From positions 99,046 through 163,045 of the forward strand of contig CAJUHT010000003.1 in the NCBI GenBank assembly GCA_910586035.1: a DNA stretch of 64,000 nt. The letters are read 5' to 3'. Positions 1 through 9,378 of this stretch are shown in pieces. Position 1 is the stretch's first letter. Each line of letters starts with the position of its first letter. The notes beneath the pieces were generated by a model. The model was not told the DNA's origin, did no database searches, and worked only from the letters and a program-made list of their open reading frames with translations. The position numbers and the translations under genes were made by a program. Source of the stretch: an uncultured Christensenella sp. GTDB lineage: Bacteria > Bacillota > Clostridia > Christensenellales > Borkfalkiaceae.

Positions 1-322
1 GCGTTGCAGTACCCAAAATATTAGTCTGCAAAAATATCTGCGGTTCTTCTATGCTTCTGTCAACGTGGCTCTCCGCCGCAAAATTGACTACGGCGTCGGG
101 GCGCTCCTCTTCAAACAGCGCAAACACGCCCTCGCGGTTGCAGATATCATCCTTAACAAAGCGGAAATTTTTATTTTCCATAACGCCTTTAAGCGTTGAA
201 AGATTGCCCGCGTAAGTAAGGCTGTCAAGACATACTATGCGGTAATCGGGATACTTTTTAAGCATATGGAAAATGAAGTTAGAGCCGATAAATCCCGCTC
301 CGCCCGTTACTATAATCGTCAT
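1..322 (-). CDS. rmlB: dTDP-glucose 4,6-dehydratase, N-terminal part (RmlB)
   Basis: The gene starts at the ATG at 322 and runs off the left edge, so only about 107 residues are visible. The N-terminus reads MTIIVTGGAGFIGSNFI, the GxxGxxG nucleotide-binding turn of extended short-chain dehydrogenases. It is followed by VCLDSLTYAGNLSTL and FAAESHVDRSI, both hallmark segments of RmlB. The enzyme converts dTDP-glucose to dTDP-4-keto-6-deoxyglucose in the cytoplasm, the step after RmlA. The start lies 13 bp after rmlA and has a GGGAG ribosome site, so the two are cotranscribed. rmlC and rmlD, which would make dTDP-rhamnose, may lie past the left edge but are not seen. Confidence 0.93.
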   Translation of the reverse strand, partial: MTIIVTGGAGFIGSNFIFHMLKKYPDYRIVCLDSLTYAGNLSTLKGVMENKNFRFVKDDICNREGVFALFEEERPDAVVNFAAESHVDRSIEEPQIFLQTNILGTAT

Positions 323-335
323 TTTTTATCTCCCG

Positions 336-1214
336 TTAAAGGCGGCTTTCCGCCACTTTTTTAAGATGTTCGCCGTAGGGCGATTTACCGTAACTTTCGG
401 CAATTTGCAATAGTCGAGCTTTGTCTATCCAGCCGTTGCGGTAGGCAATTTCTTCCGGCGCGGAAATGGTAACCGCCTGCCGCTGGGAAAGCACCCGCAC
501 AAACTCCGCCGCTTCGAAAAGACTGTCCATTGTGCCAGTATCCAGCCAGGCAAACCCCCTGTCCAAAAGCTGGACGGACAAATCGCCCTCGGCAAGGTAT
601 CTTGCGTTGAGGTCGGTTATTTCCAATTCCCCGCGTTTGGAAGGCTTTATTTCCTTGGCAAATTTTACCGCGCGGTTGTCGTAGAAATACAGCCCAGTAA
701 TACAGTAATTCGACTTGGGATTTAAGGGTTTTTCCTCCACCGACAAAACTTTGCCGTCGCCGTCAAACTCTACTATGCCGAACCTTTGCGGGTCCTTCAC
801 GCCGTAGCCGAATATTGTCGCTTTGCCGTTTTCGGCGTTTCTCTTTGCCTCCGACAGCATTTTTTTAAAGCCGTGCCCGTAAAAAATGTTGTCGCCCAAA
901 ATCATTGCCACGTTGTCGCCGCCGATAAACTCCTCGCCTATTATAAACGCCTGCGCAAGTCCGTCGGGCGAGGGCTGTACGGCATACTGCAAGCTAATAC
1001 CCATAGACTTTCCGTCGCCAAGCAATTCTTTAAACCTCGGCGTGTCCTGCGGCGTGGATATAATAAGTATATCCCTTATTCCCGCCGTCATAAGCGAGGA
1101 AAGCGGATAATATATCATAGGCTTGTCGTACACGGGCAAAAGCTGTTTGCTTGTAACCCTTGTAAGCGGGTACAGGCGCGTTCCCGAACCGCCCGCCAAA
1201 ATTATTCCTTTCAT
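336..1214 (-). CDS. rmlA: Glucose-1-phosphate thymidylyltransferase (RmlA)
   Basis: This 292-residue protein has the usual full length of RmlA. It couples dTTP to glucose-1-phosphate to give dTDP-glucose. The N-terminal signature GGSGTRLYPLT (residues 8-18) is the nucleotide-binding loop, followed by SKQLLPVYDKPMIYYP, and ILGDNIFYGHG carries the metal-binding Asp. These are diagnostic for the short RmlA/RfbA family. Its start overlaps the flippase gene by 4 bp (ATGA), and rmlB follows directly. The product is a precursor for a rhamnose or other 6-deoxyhexose in the surface glycan. Confidence 0.96.
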   Translation of the reverse strand: MKGIILAGGSGTRLYPLTRVTSKQLLPVYDKPMIYYPLSSLMTAGIRDILIISTPQDTPRFKELLGDGKSMGISLQYAVQPSPDGLAQAFIIGEEFIGGDNVAMILGDNIFYGHGFKKMLSEAKRNAENGKATIFGYGVKDPQRFGIVEFDGDGKVLSVEEKPLNPKSNYCITGLYFYDNRAVKFAKEIKPSKRGELEITDLNARYLAEGDLSVQLLDRGFAWLDTGTMDSLFEAAEFVRVLSQRQAVTISAPEEIAYRNGWIDKARLLQIAESYGKSPYGEHLKKVAESRL

Positions 1215-2731
1215 ACGTCTAATTCCTTATCAATTTTGTCCTGCGCTCGCTCTTCCGCTTGCACGCTCGTCGGCTCTCCGCTTTGTTCCGCCATCGTCTG
1301 TTCGGTTTGCGCAACTTCCGCCGTTTTGCCTTTTCTTTTAAAGAGCGAAACAAACAACTTATAGTTGAACAGGCAATATGCGGCAAACAGCGCGGCGTAT
1401 ACCGCCATTCCTATCCACAAACTTAAAAGGCTTGCGCACAGAATAAAACCCACCGTCATAACCGCTTCGACTATAAACTCTTTTATAATTTTGACTTTTA
1501 TAGTTTTAAGCACGAATATTTCGGAAAGTACCGAGTTAAACATAATAACGCCCACAACGCAACACAACAGCGCCGTAAGGTTATCGAAAACGTACGCACA
1601 AAGAGCAAACATGCTTATACCAAGCGCAATAGAAATTACGTTTGCAAGAAGCATAAGCTTTTCTTTGCGGTACACCTTTAAATAGTTGTTTGTAAGCAGG
1701 CTTACTTTGGAAGAAAATATGATTATGGGAAGCAAAATTCCCAAATACACCAAACTTTCCGAATACTTGGGCAACCATAAATTTAGTATCCAACTGCCGA
1801 TGAAGTAAAACAGCATCATAAAAAACAGTACGGGTGAAAGCACGTTTCTTATGCTCTTGTACATAGATGGCAGTTTTTCAGGCTGAATACGCTGTAACGA
1901 AGGAAAAAGCACCACGCTTATTGCCGTAACAAACACCAAAAATATGTTGGATACACTGAACGCAAACGAAACTTTTCCGAAAACAAGCTTGTCCCAATGC
2001 CACTGAATAAGCATTTTTGCACTGCCTATCATAAGCATTGCCGACCAGTTAGCCATCATAAGGATAATGCCGGCAAGCACATTCACCTTCAATTCCTTGA
2101 AAGTTTCTTTCAGACCTATTAGTTTGCCGAAAAACAAACCCCTGTTGAATACGGCGCCTATTACTATCCCCACAGCGTCGCCGAACAAATCGGCTAAGCA
2201 GTACCAGAAGAAATCGTTTACTTTAAGCGCGAGAAGCACTATAACGAAAACGCCGTAAGCCAACCGCTGGGCAATCGTAAGTATTACGTACTTGTTTATC
2301 CTGTTTGTGATTTGAAACATATAGGAGCTGTACGTAACTATATTTTTGGTTATTATGCCTACGGCTACAAGGACGAATATAATTTTGTTTGCGCCGCCGA
2401 ATGCAAACAGCGAAACGGCTATTGCGGCAAACGATATTACGCTTGTAAATATGAGCAACACTACAAACTGCGAGCGGAGCCTTGCCTTGTCCAGCTCCTC
2501 GTAGTCGTATTTAGAGTATCTTAAAACAAGCCCGTCCAACAGACCGAAGTGCAAAACGCCCACGTAGCCGACGTACAACACGTACATCTGCCAATTGGCG
2601 TACTGCAACTCGTCGATAAAACGCGGCACTATAAGCGTTAATATAAAGCTTACGGAAAGAGATATGATTTGCGCTATAATAGAATAAACGACGTTTTTGG
2701 CAAATTTTTTTGTAGTAATCGTCTGCGCCAT
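1211..2731 (-). CDS. Wzx-type polysaccharide flippase
   Basis: This is a polytopic membrane protein of about 506 residues with some 12-14 hydrophobic segments spread along its length and a polar tail of about 40 residues rich in Glu, Gln and Thr. The pattern fits the PST/Wzx branch of the MOP exporters, which flip lipid-linked repeat units across the cytoplasmic membrane. I chose the ATG at 2731 (MAQTITTKKFAKNV), 4 bp after the preceding gene. A longer reading would start at a TTG at 2764 inside the neighbour. Neither start has a strong Shine-Dalgarno. It sits among glycosyltransferases and Wzy, as expected for a Wzx/Wzy-dependent pathway. The substrate is not readable from the sequence. Confidence 0.85.
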   Translation of the reverse strand: MAQTITTKKFAKNVVYSIIAQIISLSVSFILTLIVPRFIDELQYANWQMYVLYVGYVGVLHFGLLDGLVLRYSKYDYEELDKARLRSQFVVLLIFTSVISFAAIAVSLFAFGGANKIIFVLVAVGIITKNIVTYSSYMFQITNRINKYVILTIAQRLAYGVFVIVLLALKVNDFFWYCLADLFGDAVGIVIGAVFNRGLFFGKLIGLKETFKELKVNVLAGIILMMANWSAMLMIGSAKMLIQWHWDKLVFGKVSFAFSVSNIFLVFVTAISVVLFPSLQRIQPEKLPSMYKSIRNVLSPVLFFMMLFYFIGSWILNLWLPKYSESLVYLGILLPIIIFSSKVSLLTNNYLKVYRKEKLMLLANVISIALGISMFALCAYVFDNLTALLCCVVGVIMFNSVLSEIFVLKTIKVKIIKEFIVEAVMTVGFILCASLLSLWIGMAVYAALFAAYCLFNYKLFVSLFKRKGKTAEVAQTEQTMAEQSGEPTSVQAEERAQDKIDKELDV

Positions 2732-2735
2732 AAGG

Positions 2736-3728
2736 TTATTTTTTGTGCTTCCGCATATATTCAATCATTTTCTCAAACGACTCTTTTAAATGAGTTTTTG
2801 CAGTAAAACCCAACGCCTGCAATTTTTGCGCGGAAAGATTCATTTTAAGCTTAGGCGCATATCCGAACCGAGAAATATCCTCCGCTTCGTTTATGAGCAC
2901 CCGTATACCGTTGCCGAAGTTTTCCGCCACCATACAAGCCATTTCGTAAACCGAACAATAAGTCTGTTCGTCCGCGGCGTTATACGCCTCGCCTGAAACG
3001 CCCTTTAAAAGTACTGTAAAAATAGCTTCCACCGCGTCGCCAATATAGAGATAGTTTCTCTTTGTTTCGCCCTTGGTATTCAAAACAATATCGCGGTTTT
3101 CAAGCGCGCACCGCGCAAGCTCGGCAAACAGTCTGCCGTCGTCATATTCCACGCCTTCGCCGAAAGTCTGCGTAAGGCGCACAACTTTTACGGGCACGCC
3201 GTATTCCGAAAAATATGAAGCGCACAGACACTCGCAAAGGCGCTTGCTTTCGGGATAGCTTGAACGCGCTTTCATAGAATTGAGATTTGTAGGTGAGGAT
3301 TCGTAAATCTTTTCGTCGGTTGAGGGCGTGCCGTACACTTCCATAGTGGAAAGATAAACAACGCTTTCAACATTGTTTTTAACGGCGAAATCCAACACTC
3401 GCTTAGTGCCGTTAATCGAATTTGAAATGACTTCGACGGGGCGCGCAACAAAATCTTTGCTTGCTGTATGGCTGGCGCAATGAATTATATAATCAACCCC
3501 CATATCCTCGGCGGCTAACTCGCAAATATCGCAGACAAGCAAATTTAAGCGAGCCTGCGGCAAGTCATTAAAAACTTTTTTCGCCTTTTCGATATTTCTT
3601 ACCAACGCAACAACGCACGGAGGATTTTGCGAGTCGTAAGTGAGCAACGCGTTTACAAGCGCCCTGCCGAGCAAGCCGCCTGCGCCGGTTACTAAAATTT
3701 TTTTGCCGTCAAAAACCGTTAAATTCAT
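2736..3728 (-). CDS. NAD-dependent epimerase/dehydratase (extended SDR)
   Basis: A 330-residue extended SDR. The Rossmann loop GAGGLLG is at residues 15-21, and YPESKRLCE supplies the YxxxK catalytic pair, with THR/SER-type residues in YLSTMEVYG before it. It should act on a nucleotide-activated sugar in the cytoplasm; the exact substrate is not determinable. It overlaps the cytidylyltransferase gene by 4 bp (ATGA), so the two proteins are probably made in stoichiometric amounts and may act in one pathway, for instance on a CDP-linked compound. That pairing, with LicD nearby, is a recurrent arrangement in Gram-positive capsule loci. Substrate assignment is inference. Confidence 0.82.
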   Translation of the reverse strand: MNLTVFDGKKILVTGAGGLLGRALVNALLTYDSQNPPCVVALVRNIEKAKKVFNDLPQARLNLLVCDICELAAEDMGVDYIIHCASHTASKDFVARPVEVISNSINGTKRVLDFAVKNNVESVVYLSTMEVYGTPSTDEKIYESSPTNLNSMKARSSYPESKRLCECLCASYFSEYGVPVKVVRLTQTFGEGVEYDDGRLFAELARCALENRDIVLNTKGETKRNYLYIGDAVEAIFTVLLKGVSGEAYNAADEQTYCSVYEMACMVAENFGNGIRVLINEAEDISRFGYAPKLKMNLSAQKLQALGFTAKTHLKESFEKMIEYMRKHKK

Positions 3729-4465
3729 TGACCGTCGCCCTCTTCCAAACCGTAAATTTGCGCGTCCTCCTTTGCGTCGAGTATGGCGCGCATAGAGTAA
3801 AAATCGTCGGGCGTAGTTATCTTTATATTTTCGTAAGGACCGTCTACCATATAGAGCTTATAGCCGAATTTTTGCATAAGCGTACAGGAATCAACCGTAT
3901 CCGTAATATTCTGGCTCAACGCCTTTTCGTGAGCGCCTAAAATATCGTCAAGCCAAAAACTTTGGGGGGCTTTGGCTACGCGCGACTGCACCCTTGAAGG
4001 GACCTGCTCAACAATACCGTCTTTGCCGACGACAACTATGGTTTCCTTAACTATTCCCGCGGTAATTGCCGAGCCGTTCTTTTTTACGCACTCTATATTT
4101 TGCGACAGTAACCGACTGTTTATAAGCGGACGAACTCCGTCGTGAATTAAAACTACGGCTCTTTCACCGGCGGCAATTTCCTTAGCGGCACAAAGCCCGT
4201 TATAAATAGATAACTGCCCCGACTTGCCGCCCGCAACAATCTTTTTCACCTTTTCTATGCGGTATTTATACAAAAGAGCTTTAAGATGCGGTATCCACTC
4301 CTCCACGCACGCAATTACAACTGCGTTTATTTCCGCATTTTTTTCGAAATGTTCGAGAGTGTGAATTATTATAGGTTTGCCGTGAACGTTTAAAAACTGT
4401 TTGGGTATTTCTTTACTTCGCATACGGCTACCCACGCCGCCCGCAAATATTACGCCTATGTTCAT
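3725..4465 (-). CDS. IspD/TarI-family cytidylyltransferase
   Basis: A 246-residue CTP-dependent nucleotidyltransferase. The loop FAGGVGSRM (residues 7-15), then PKQFLNVHGKPII and the segment IHDGVRPLI, are typical of the IspD/TarI family. IspD proper makes CDP-methylerythritol for isoprenoids; TarI-type members make CDP-ribitol or related CDP-alditols for teichoic acids and capsules. Its position in a glycan operon beside an epimerase and LicD favours the TarI-like role, supplying a CDP-activated donor. It is not followed by a TarJ-type alcohol dehydrogenase, so the substrate may not be ribitol. Family is sure; substrate is inference. Confidence 0.85.
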   Translation of the reverse strand: MNIGVIFAGGVGSRMRSKEIPKQFLNVHGKPIIIHTLEHFEKNAEINAVVIACVEEWIPHLKALLYKYRIEKVKKIVAGGKSGQLSIYNGLCAAKEIAAGERAVVLIHDGVRPLINSRLLSQNIECVKKNGSAITAGIVKETIVVVGKDGIVEQVPSRVQSRVAKAPQSFWLDDILGAHEKALSQNITDTVDSCTLMQKFGYKLYMVDGPYENIKITTPDDFYSMRAILDAKEDAQIYGLEEGDGQ

Positions 4466-4479
4466 AATCTTTTCCGTCC

Positions 4480-5820
4480 TTATTGCGCGCCTTTAATTTG
4501 AGCCGACGTTCTGCCTTTAACGACCTTGCTTTTCTTTCTTCCGAAAACGAGATAATACAAAAGAGTTATCCAAACAATTTCGTAAATAAATCCTAAATGG
4601 AATCTTCTAAAAAGTTGCTCCAATATAGGAAAATAAATAACGGAATAAATCAACATACAATATATTATCCAAGACAAACTAAAATTTTTGCGCTCGGCTT
4701 TTACATACAGCCATTGATAAAACAAACCTACCGTAAACGGAAAAACTATAACGCCTAAATATCCAAAGTCTTCAACATACGGCTTAAAAGCCGAAAAAAT
4801 ATTCGAGTAATAATGGTATCCGTCAGGTGTTACATAATCTATAAAAGGGTCTATTTGATTTACTGTTGCATTTAATTTTACGTTTATTAAGCTTAATATC
4901 TCGCTTAAAGAACTCAAAAAGGTTGTAAACGTTGATTTACCATATAATAATTGCCCGTCGAAATCTTTAAGCCATACATTAAAGTTGTTAAGTCCCGAGG
5001 CACTGTAAATACTAAATTGGTCAAAAAAACTTGATTTGTACTGTTTAGCAACGCCAAGTAAAAAGAAAATTAAAACTATTACAGCAAGTAATAAAGCGGC
5101 GCGTATAACAATCTTTAAATTGGCATTTTTACAATGCAAATTTTTACCATAAATAAAAACCCAAATACTTACGGTATATATTGCAAAACGCAAAAATAAA
5201 TTTCTTTCCGTTGATATAAGTATTAAGACTAAAAATAAAAATACCGGAACAATTAGTTTTACAATACTAATTTTGTCTTCACGCGCATAAATCCTAATGA
5301 ATAACCTAAATACGTTTAAATAAGCTATTGCCACAACCACTTCGCGGAATTGATTAAAAATAAAACCGGGAGAATAATGTTCTCCGCTTTGCATTTCGTA
5401 TATTCGCCTTAAAATGGAAGTAAAAGACGACGATATGCCGGCATCCAAAATCAACTTGACAATATAAATACCTGTAAATATCGCGGAAATTACTAAAAAA
5501 ATATTTACGGGATATTTTGTTTTTATTATAAAAGATTTTCTCAATTCCGTCGCATTTACATTATTAGGCGCTTTGCAAGGTCTTTTAAGCGCCTGAACTA
5601 CCAAGCAACCGCCGCCAAAAGCCAAAAGCGCGGAAGTAACGTACAATACAAAGTATTCGTTTATACTGACTGCCCACTTATTGTAGTTGATTAAAACCAC
5701 AGAAAAAGTTGCTAAAAACATCAAGCATAATAAAAACCAGGGAGACATTAAACTACGTTTCCCTAAAAAATAAGATATTAACGTTAACATTATAAGTATA
5801 ACGAACATCAAAAAAGCCAT
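4480..5820 (-). CDS. Wzy-like O-antigen/capsule polymerase
   Basis: A 446-residue integral membrane protein with roughly 10-12 hydrophobic helices and one larger polar loop in its C-terminal half (around DPFIDYVTPDGYHYYS), the usual topology of Wzy polymerases, which join repeat units on the outer face of the membrane. Sequence similarity within this family is always weak, so the call rests on topology, length and location. The gene is visibly more AT-rich than its neighbours, which is common for Wzy genes and suggests exchange between strains. It lies between the cytidylyltransferase and a GT2 gene. Confidence 0.72.
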   Translation of the reverse strand: MAFLMFVILIMLTLISYFLGKRSLMSPWFLLCLMFLATFSVVLINYNKWAVSINEYFVLYVTSALLAFGGGCLVVQALKRPCKAPNNVNATELRKSFIIKTKYPVNIFLVISAIFTGIYIVKLILDAGISSSFTSILRRIYEMQSGEHYSPGFIFNQFREVVVAIAYLNVFRLFIRIYAREDKISIVKLIVPVFLFLVLILISTERNLFLRFAIYTVSIWVFIYGKNLHCKNANLKIVIRAALLLAVIVLIFFLLGVAKQYKSSFFDQFSIYSASGLNNFNVWLKDFDGQLLYGKSTFTTFLSSLSEILSLINVKLNATVNQIDPFIDYVTPDGYHYYSNIFSAFKPYVEDFGYLGVIVFPFTVGLFYQWLYVKAERKNFSLSWIIYCMLIYSVIYFPILEQLFRRFHLGFIYEIVWITLLYYLVFGRKKSKVVKGRTSAQIKGAQ

Positions 5821-5844
5821 ATTATACCCAACTATTCCATTAAA

Positions 5845-6771
5845 TTAAAACAAACCGAAAATTACTTTAAGCCAAAAATTTGACCGCCCTTCGTTAGCGT
5901 AACGCCGCAATTCTTTTTGATTTTTTAATATCTGCCTTTTACCCTTACGCGTATCTGCCCCCGCGCACATTTCTATAATAGGATATTTACAGGTAAGCTC
6001 AGGGCATTTAAGGCACAATTCCCGCGCAGTCTTGCTTCTGTAATTTCTCAATTCGTTATGCTTGATTTTTCTGAATTTTGCCCTTAATCTCTTGCCGAAA
6101 CTTGCCTTATAGGCGCCAACTACGTTAGCTCCGTGCTGACGGTATTTCATAAACGAACGATTATCGTAGACAATCCCCTTTCCCATAGCCGCTACCAAAG
6201 CTATCCACCCGTCGTGATTTTTGAGATTAAGCACGTCAGGCGCAGGTCTTTTGTCTTCTTTGCAAATAATCCGCTTAAATTGCTTGGTTAAAGCCATTGT
6301 GCATCCGCAAAGAACGTTTTGACACAAAATTCCTTCGGGGTTAAGAAATACCCTTTCGTCGTCAGGCAACCACCGCAAGCCAAGCGACTTGCCTTCCCCG
6401 TTCACACACTCTTGATTAGAAACGTAAAGATTTGCACCGCTATCTTTAAGCGTTTTAACCGCTTCGTACAATTTATTTTCCAGCCATATATCGTCCTGGT
6501 CGGCAAATGCATAATAATCAAAAGTATCCGGCGTAGCATACAAGGCGTTCATAAACGAATTGCCCACGCCGACGTTTTGGGCAAATTCAACGTGAACGTT
6601 ATCATAATTTTCAGCGTATTCGCTAAGTATTTGCTTGGTTTCGTCAACAGAGCCATCGTCCCTGACGTAAAGCGTAACAGAAACGTTTACCTGACCCAAT
6701 ATACTGTCAAGCTGTTCCCGCAAATATTTTTCGCCGTTATACGTGCTCATTATTACAGCAACGTTATCCAC
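5845..6771 (-). CDS. Family 2 glycosyltransferase (rhamnosyltransferase-like)
   Basis: A 308-residue GT-A glycosyltransferase. The start MDNVAVIMSTYNGEKYLREQL is the family 2 N-terminus, YVRDDGSVDET is the nucleotide-binding segment, and FADQDDIWL contains the metal-binding DxD. The QDDIW form is common in transferases of the rhamnosyl type, and the same operon makes dTDP-sugars. The donor is not proven. It should add a sugar to the lipid-linked repeat unit on the cytoplasmic side. LicD lies just upstream with a 5-bp gap, so both are translated from one transcript. Confidence 0.85.
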   Translation of the reverse strand: MDNVAVIMSTYNGEKYLREQLDSILGQVNVSVTLYVRDDGSVDETKQILSEYAENYDNVHVEFAQNVGVGNSFMNALYATPDTFDYYAFADQDDIWLENKLYEAVKTLKDSGANLYVSNQECVNGEGKSLGLRWLPDDERVFLNPEGILCQNVLCGCTMALTKQFKRIICKEDKRPAPDVLNLKNHDGWIALVAAMGKGIVYDNRSFMKYRQHGANVVGAYKASFGKRLRAKFRKIKHNELRNYRSKTARELCLKCPELTCKYPIIEMCAGADTRKGKRQILKNQKELRRYANEGRSNFWLKVIFGLF

Positions 6772-6776
6772 TACAC

Positions 6777-7595
6777 TTATTCCTCCGAATAATACGCCTT
6801 AAACGTATGGTGCGAAACTCTTTTTTCCTCGGGCGGTAATTTCATATAATCGCCGTATATGCTTGAAAGATAGGTATCGTACGCCGTTATTGCTTTAAAA
6901 CTGTATTCTTCAAACGGCAAGTCTATATAGTCGGTAAAAACTTCCTTGGGCAAAATCTCTTTTTCCCTATATGCGCCGCCTACCGCAGCGACAAAGTTAG
7001 CGCCGTTAAAATCGATTTTTTTATATTTTTTCTGAATTTTATCAAACAGTCTTTTCTTGTTTACTAACCTGCTTAAAATAAAAAAAGCAAATCTGAAAGG
7101 CTCGTAATACCAAGAATGAGTTTTTGATTTAAAAAACTTTTTCCACTGTGCGGCTATTAGCAAATTGCGTTTAAAACGCGTAGAATTGAAAGCTTTTTTT
7201 GCCTTTTTATAAGTATCGCCCAAGCCGTCGATTGGAAATATATCTATACTTACGCCTAAACTGCTTCCGCCGAATACGTTTTCATCTTCGAGTACCGTTT
7301 GCGGATTGTACAACTTTGCGGAAAAATCGACAAATGTTTTATCCGTTTCCCAACAGCGCAATTTAAAAGGCGTTTCGTTTGATAAACAATAACTGATAAA
7401 GGCGTCGTAATCGGGACGGGGCATCATTATATCTATATCGTCGTCCCAAGGAATAAAACCTTTATGCCGTACGGCGCCGAGCAATGTTCCGCCGCCCATA
7501 GAATATCTGAAATTTTCTTTCGCGCAGATTTTATCGACTTCGTTAAGCAATTCCGCCTCTATTTTTTTCAGTTGTCGTAAATCTATTTCTTTCAT
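6777..7595 (-). CDS. LicD-family phosphotransferase
   Basis: A 272-residue LicD/FKTN nucleotidyltransferase-fold protein. The motif GFIPWDDDIDIMMPR, preceded by GGGTLLGAVRH, is the family's metal-binding core. Known members move phosphocholine, or phospho-alditols in fukutin relatives, from a CDP carrier to a glycan. No choline kinase or choline transporter is visible in the window, so phosphocholine is not supported directly. The same operon has a CTP-dependent cytidylyltransferase and a small set of amino-acid-type enzymes, which could supply a different CDP-linked group. It overlaps the upstream GT2 by 4 bp. Confidence 0.9.
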   Translation of the reverse strand: MKEIDLRQLKKIEAELLNEVDKICAKENFRYSMGGGTLLGAVRHKGFIPWDDDIDIMMPRPDYDAFISYCLSNETPFKLRCWETDKTFVDFSAKLYNPQTVLEDENVFGGSSLGVSIDIFPIDGLGDTYKKAKKAFNSTRFKRNLLIAAQWKKFFKSKTHSWYYEPFRFAFFILSRLVNKKRLFDKIQKKYKKIDFNGANFVAAVGGAYREKEILPKEVFTDYIDLPFEEYSFKAITAYDTYLSSIYGDYMKLPPEEKRVSHHTFKAYYSEE

Positions 7596-8440
7596 TTTTT
7601 GCCGCTTTCGTTCTTTTTTCTAAGTACTGATTTATACAATAGTTTTTTTATCCAAACAGGCGTAATCACAAAACAGAAACACCGAAAATTGCTTATAAAT
7701 GCCGTCAACCGCGAATGCTTTTTATTCTCCCTTAAATATTTCTGGTCTTTTCGCCAATCCTTATAAATTCTGAAATCGTTGCGCCTGCCCACCATATTAT
7801 TGCCTACGCGGACGTTACACAGCACGTCTTGTATATTGTAAAAAACGGAGCCGTTTACCCACATATGCGCATAGAGAGAATAATCTTCGTTTACCGTATC
7901 GCGCCCGTACCCTCCCGCTTTGACAACTTCGGTTTTAGTCATCATAACCGTCATATTGTTTATGGGGTTACGTTTGCGAAACATTTTTATTATATCATTA
8001 TGAAGTTCGGGCACCACCCTTAAAGAGTGGGGCGACGACGGGTCGGTATCGAACTCGGCTATCCAGCCGCCGACAACGCTTACTTCTTTATGCGTTTCAA
8101 AAATTTGCAGCTGCCTTTCAAACCTGTTTTCCACACATACGTCGTCGGAATCCATTCTTGCAAAAAGCTCGTTTCTCAAATATTCGAAACCTATCGCCGA
8201 AGCTTTGCTTTGCCCCTGATTAACGGGAGAATAAATAACGTCTATTATATCCGTAAATCTGTTTTTATAGTCTTTAATTACTCGGTCAAGTTCGTCGGGA
8301 ATAGGTCCGTCGACCACAAGTACAAGCTGGTCGGGTTTGCAAGTCTGGCAAACCAAAAGGCTGTTTAAAGAGCAGTCCAGATATTCGGGCGTTTCTCCGC
8401 GATAAGTTGTCATTAAAACAGAAAATTTTTTACTTTCCAC
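7592..8440 (-). CDS. Family 2 glycosyltransferase
   Basis: A GT2 protein of about 282 residues. SVLMTTYRGETPEYLD gives the N-terminal strand and loop, VLVVDGP the nucleotide region, and ARMDSDD the metal-binding motif. I chose the GTG at 8440: it has GAGG six bases upstream and follows the neighbour's stop by 8 bp. An ATG at 8470 would overlap the aminotransferase by 22 bp and extend the protein before the conserved first strand. The C-terminus has a hydrophobic and basic stretch that may bind the membrane face. It probably builds the repeat unit. Confidence 0.83.
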   Translation of the reverse strand: MESKKFSVLMTTYRGETPEYLDCSLNSLLVCQTCKPDQLVLVVDGPIPDELDRVIKDYKNRFTDIIDVIYSPVNQGQSKASAIGFEYLRNELFARMDSDDVCVENRFERQLQIFETHKEVSVVGGWIAEFDTDPSSPHSLRVVPELHNDIIKMFRKRNPINNMTVMMTKTEVVKAGGYGRDTVNEDYSLYAHMWVNGSVFYNIQDVLCNVRVGNNMVGRRNDFRIYKDWRKDQKYLRENKKHSRLTAFISNFRCFCFVITPVWIKKLLYKSVLRKKNESGKK

Positions 8441-8448
8441 CGCAGTCC

Positions 8449-9378
8449 TCAATACACAGGGCTTACCCAATCTTTAAAATTGCTATTTTCGCCGCAGGCG
8501 ATTTGCAGATATAACGAGTGAATTTTTTCAGTTAATTCACCCGCCTTACCGTTGGCTATCTCATACCTGTCCACTGAGATAACAGGCGTTACTTCCATTG
8601 CCGAACCGCAGAGAAACGCTTCGTCGCAGGCATACAGTTCCGTTCTGTCTATACTGCGTTCAACAACTTCGATTTTCAAAACTTTCCTGGCGATTTTTAT
8701 TACCGTATCCCTCGTAATACTTTCGAGTACGCTATCGGTAAGCATAGGAGTAACAAGCACGCCGTTTTTAACCATAAACAGGCACGACCCGGGTCCTTCC
8801 GCAACTTTTCCCGCCTCGTTGAGAAAAATGCAGGTATCGTAACCGTTTCTTAACGCTTCCCTCTGTCCCATTCTGCTGTTGATATAATTTGCCCCGCACT
8901 TGATTCTGGGCGATAAAGTCGTTTCGCTTATCCTTCTCCAAGAAGTTATGCAACAGTTAAGCCCGACCTTATTGTATTCCTTGCTCATTTTACCTTTGGG
9001 TATAGGGGCGACAAACATCTGCACCGGACCCTCCGACCCCCAGGAGCCGAAACCGTCTACAAACAAGGTTTGCCTTACGGAGATATTTTCGTAATATTCG
9101 TTTGCCTTTACAACGTCGTAAAGCGCTTTTTTTAACTCTTCCTTGGTGTAAGGGCAGTCTATTTGTAAAAGCCGCGCCGACTTCATTAAACGGTTGTAAT
9201 GGTCATCAAGACGGAACGCAAAAAGCTGTTTCTTTGCCTCGTTCCAATAACAGGGAATACCTTCGAACACGTTTAAGCCGAATTGGGAAGTTGGCGAAAG
9301 AACGTTGATTTTAGCGTCGTTTACGTTCAACAATTGACCCTTTAACCAAATTAACCTGTTTGCCACGTCAAACTTCAT
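8449..9378 (-). CDS. Class IV PLP-dependent aminotransferase (IlvE/DAAT fold)
   Basis: A 309-residue fold-type IV aminotransferase. SPRIKCGANYINS holds the Schiff-base lysine (K160), and NEAGKVAEGPGSCLF holds the Glu that binds the pyridine nitrogen (E194). Family members handle branched-chain amino acids, D-amino acids or 4-amino-4-deoxychorismate. Its place in a glycan operon with a decarboxylase and an aldolase, rather than with leucine or valine genes, suggests a biosynthetic role for an unusual amino compound. It overlaps the preceding sugar transferase by 11 bp. Substrate is unknown; simple IlvE is the main alternative. Confidence 0.85.
   Translation of the reverse strand: MKFDVANRLIWLKGQLLNVNDAKINVLSPTSQFGLNVFEGIPCYWNEAKKQLFAFRLDDHYNRLMKSARLLQIDCPYTKEELKKALYDVVKANEYYENISVRQTLFVDGFGSWGSEGPVQMFVAPIPKGKMSKEYNKVGLNCCITSWRRISETTLSPRIKCGANYINSRMGQREALRNGYDTCIFLNEAGKVAEGPGSCLFMVKNGVLVTPMLTDSVLESITRDTVIKIARKVLKIEVVERSIDRTELYACDEAFLCGSAMEVTPVISVDRYEIANGKAGELTEKIHSLYLQIACGENSNFKDWVSPVY

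Noticed and set aside
786..1364. Long plus-strand frames over rmlA, the helicase and other minus-strand genes
   Set aside because: They lie opposite strongly conserved genes, show no family motifs and have no ribosome sites. They are shadows.
8449..9378. A plain branched-chain aminotransferase of amino acid metabolism
   Set aside because: It remains possible, but no leucine, isoleucine or valine genes are near and it is translationally overlapped with glycan genes, so I kept the substrate open.
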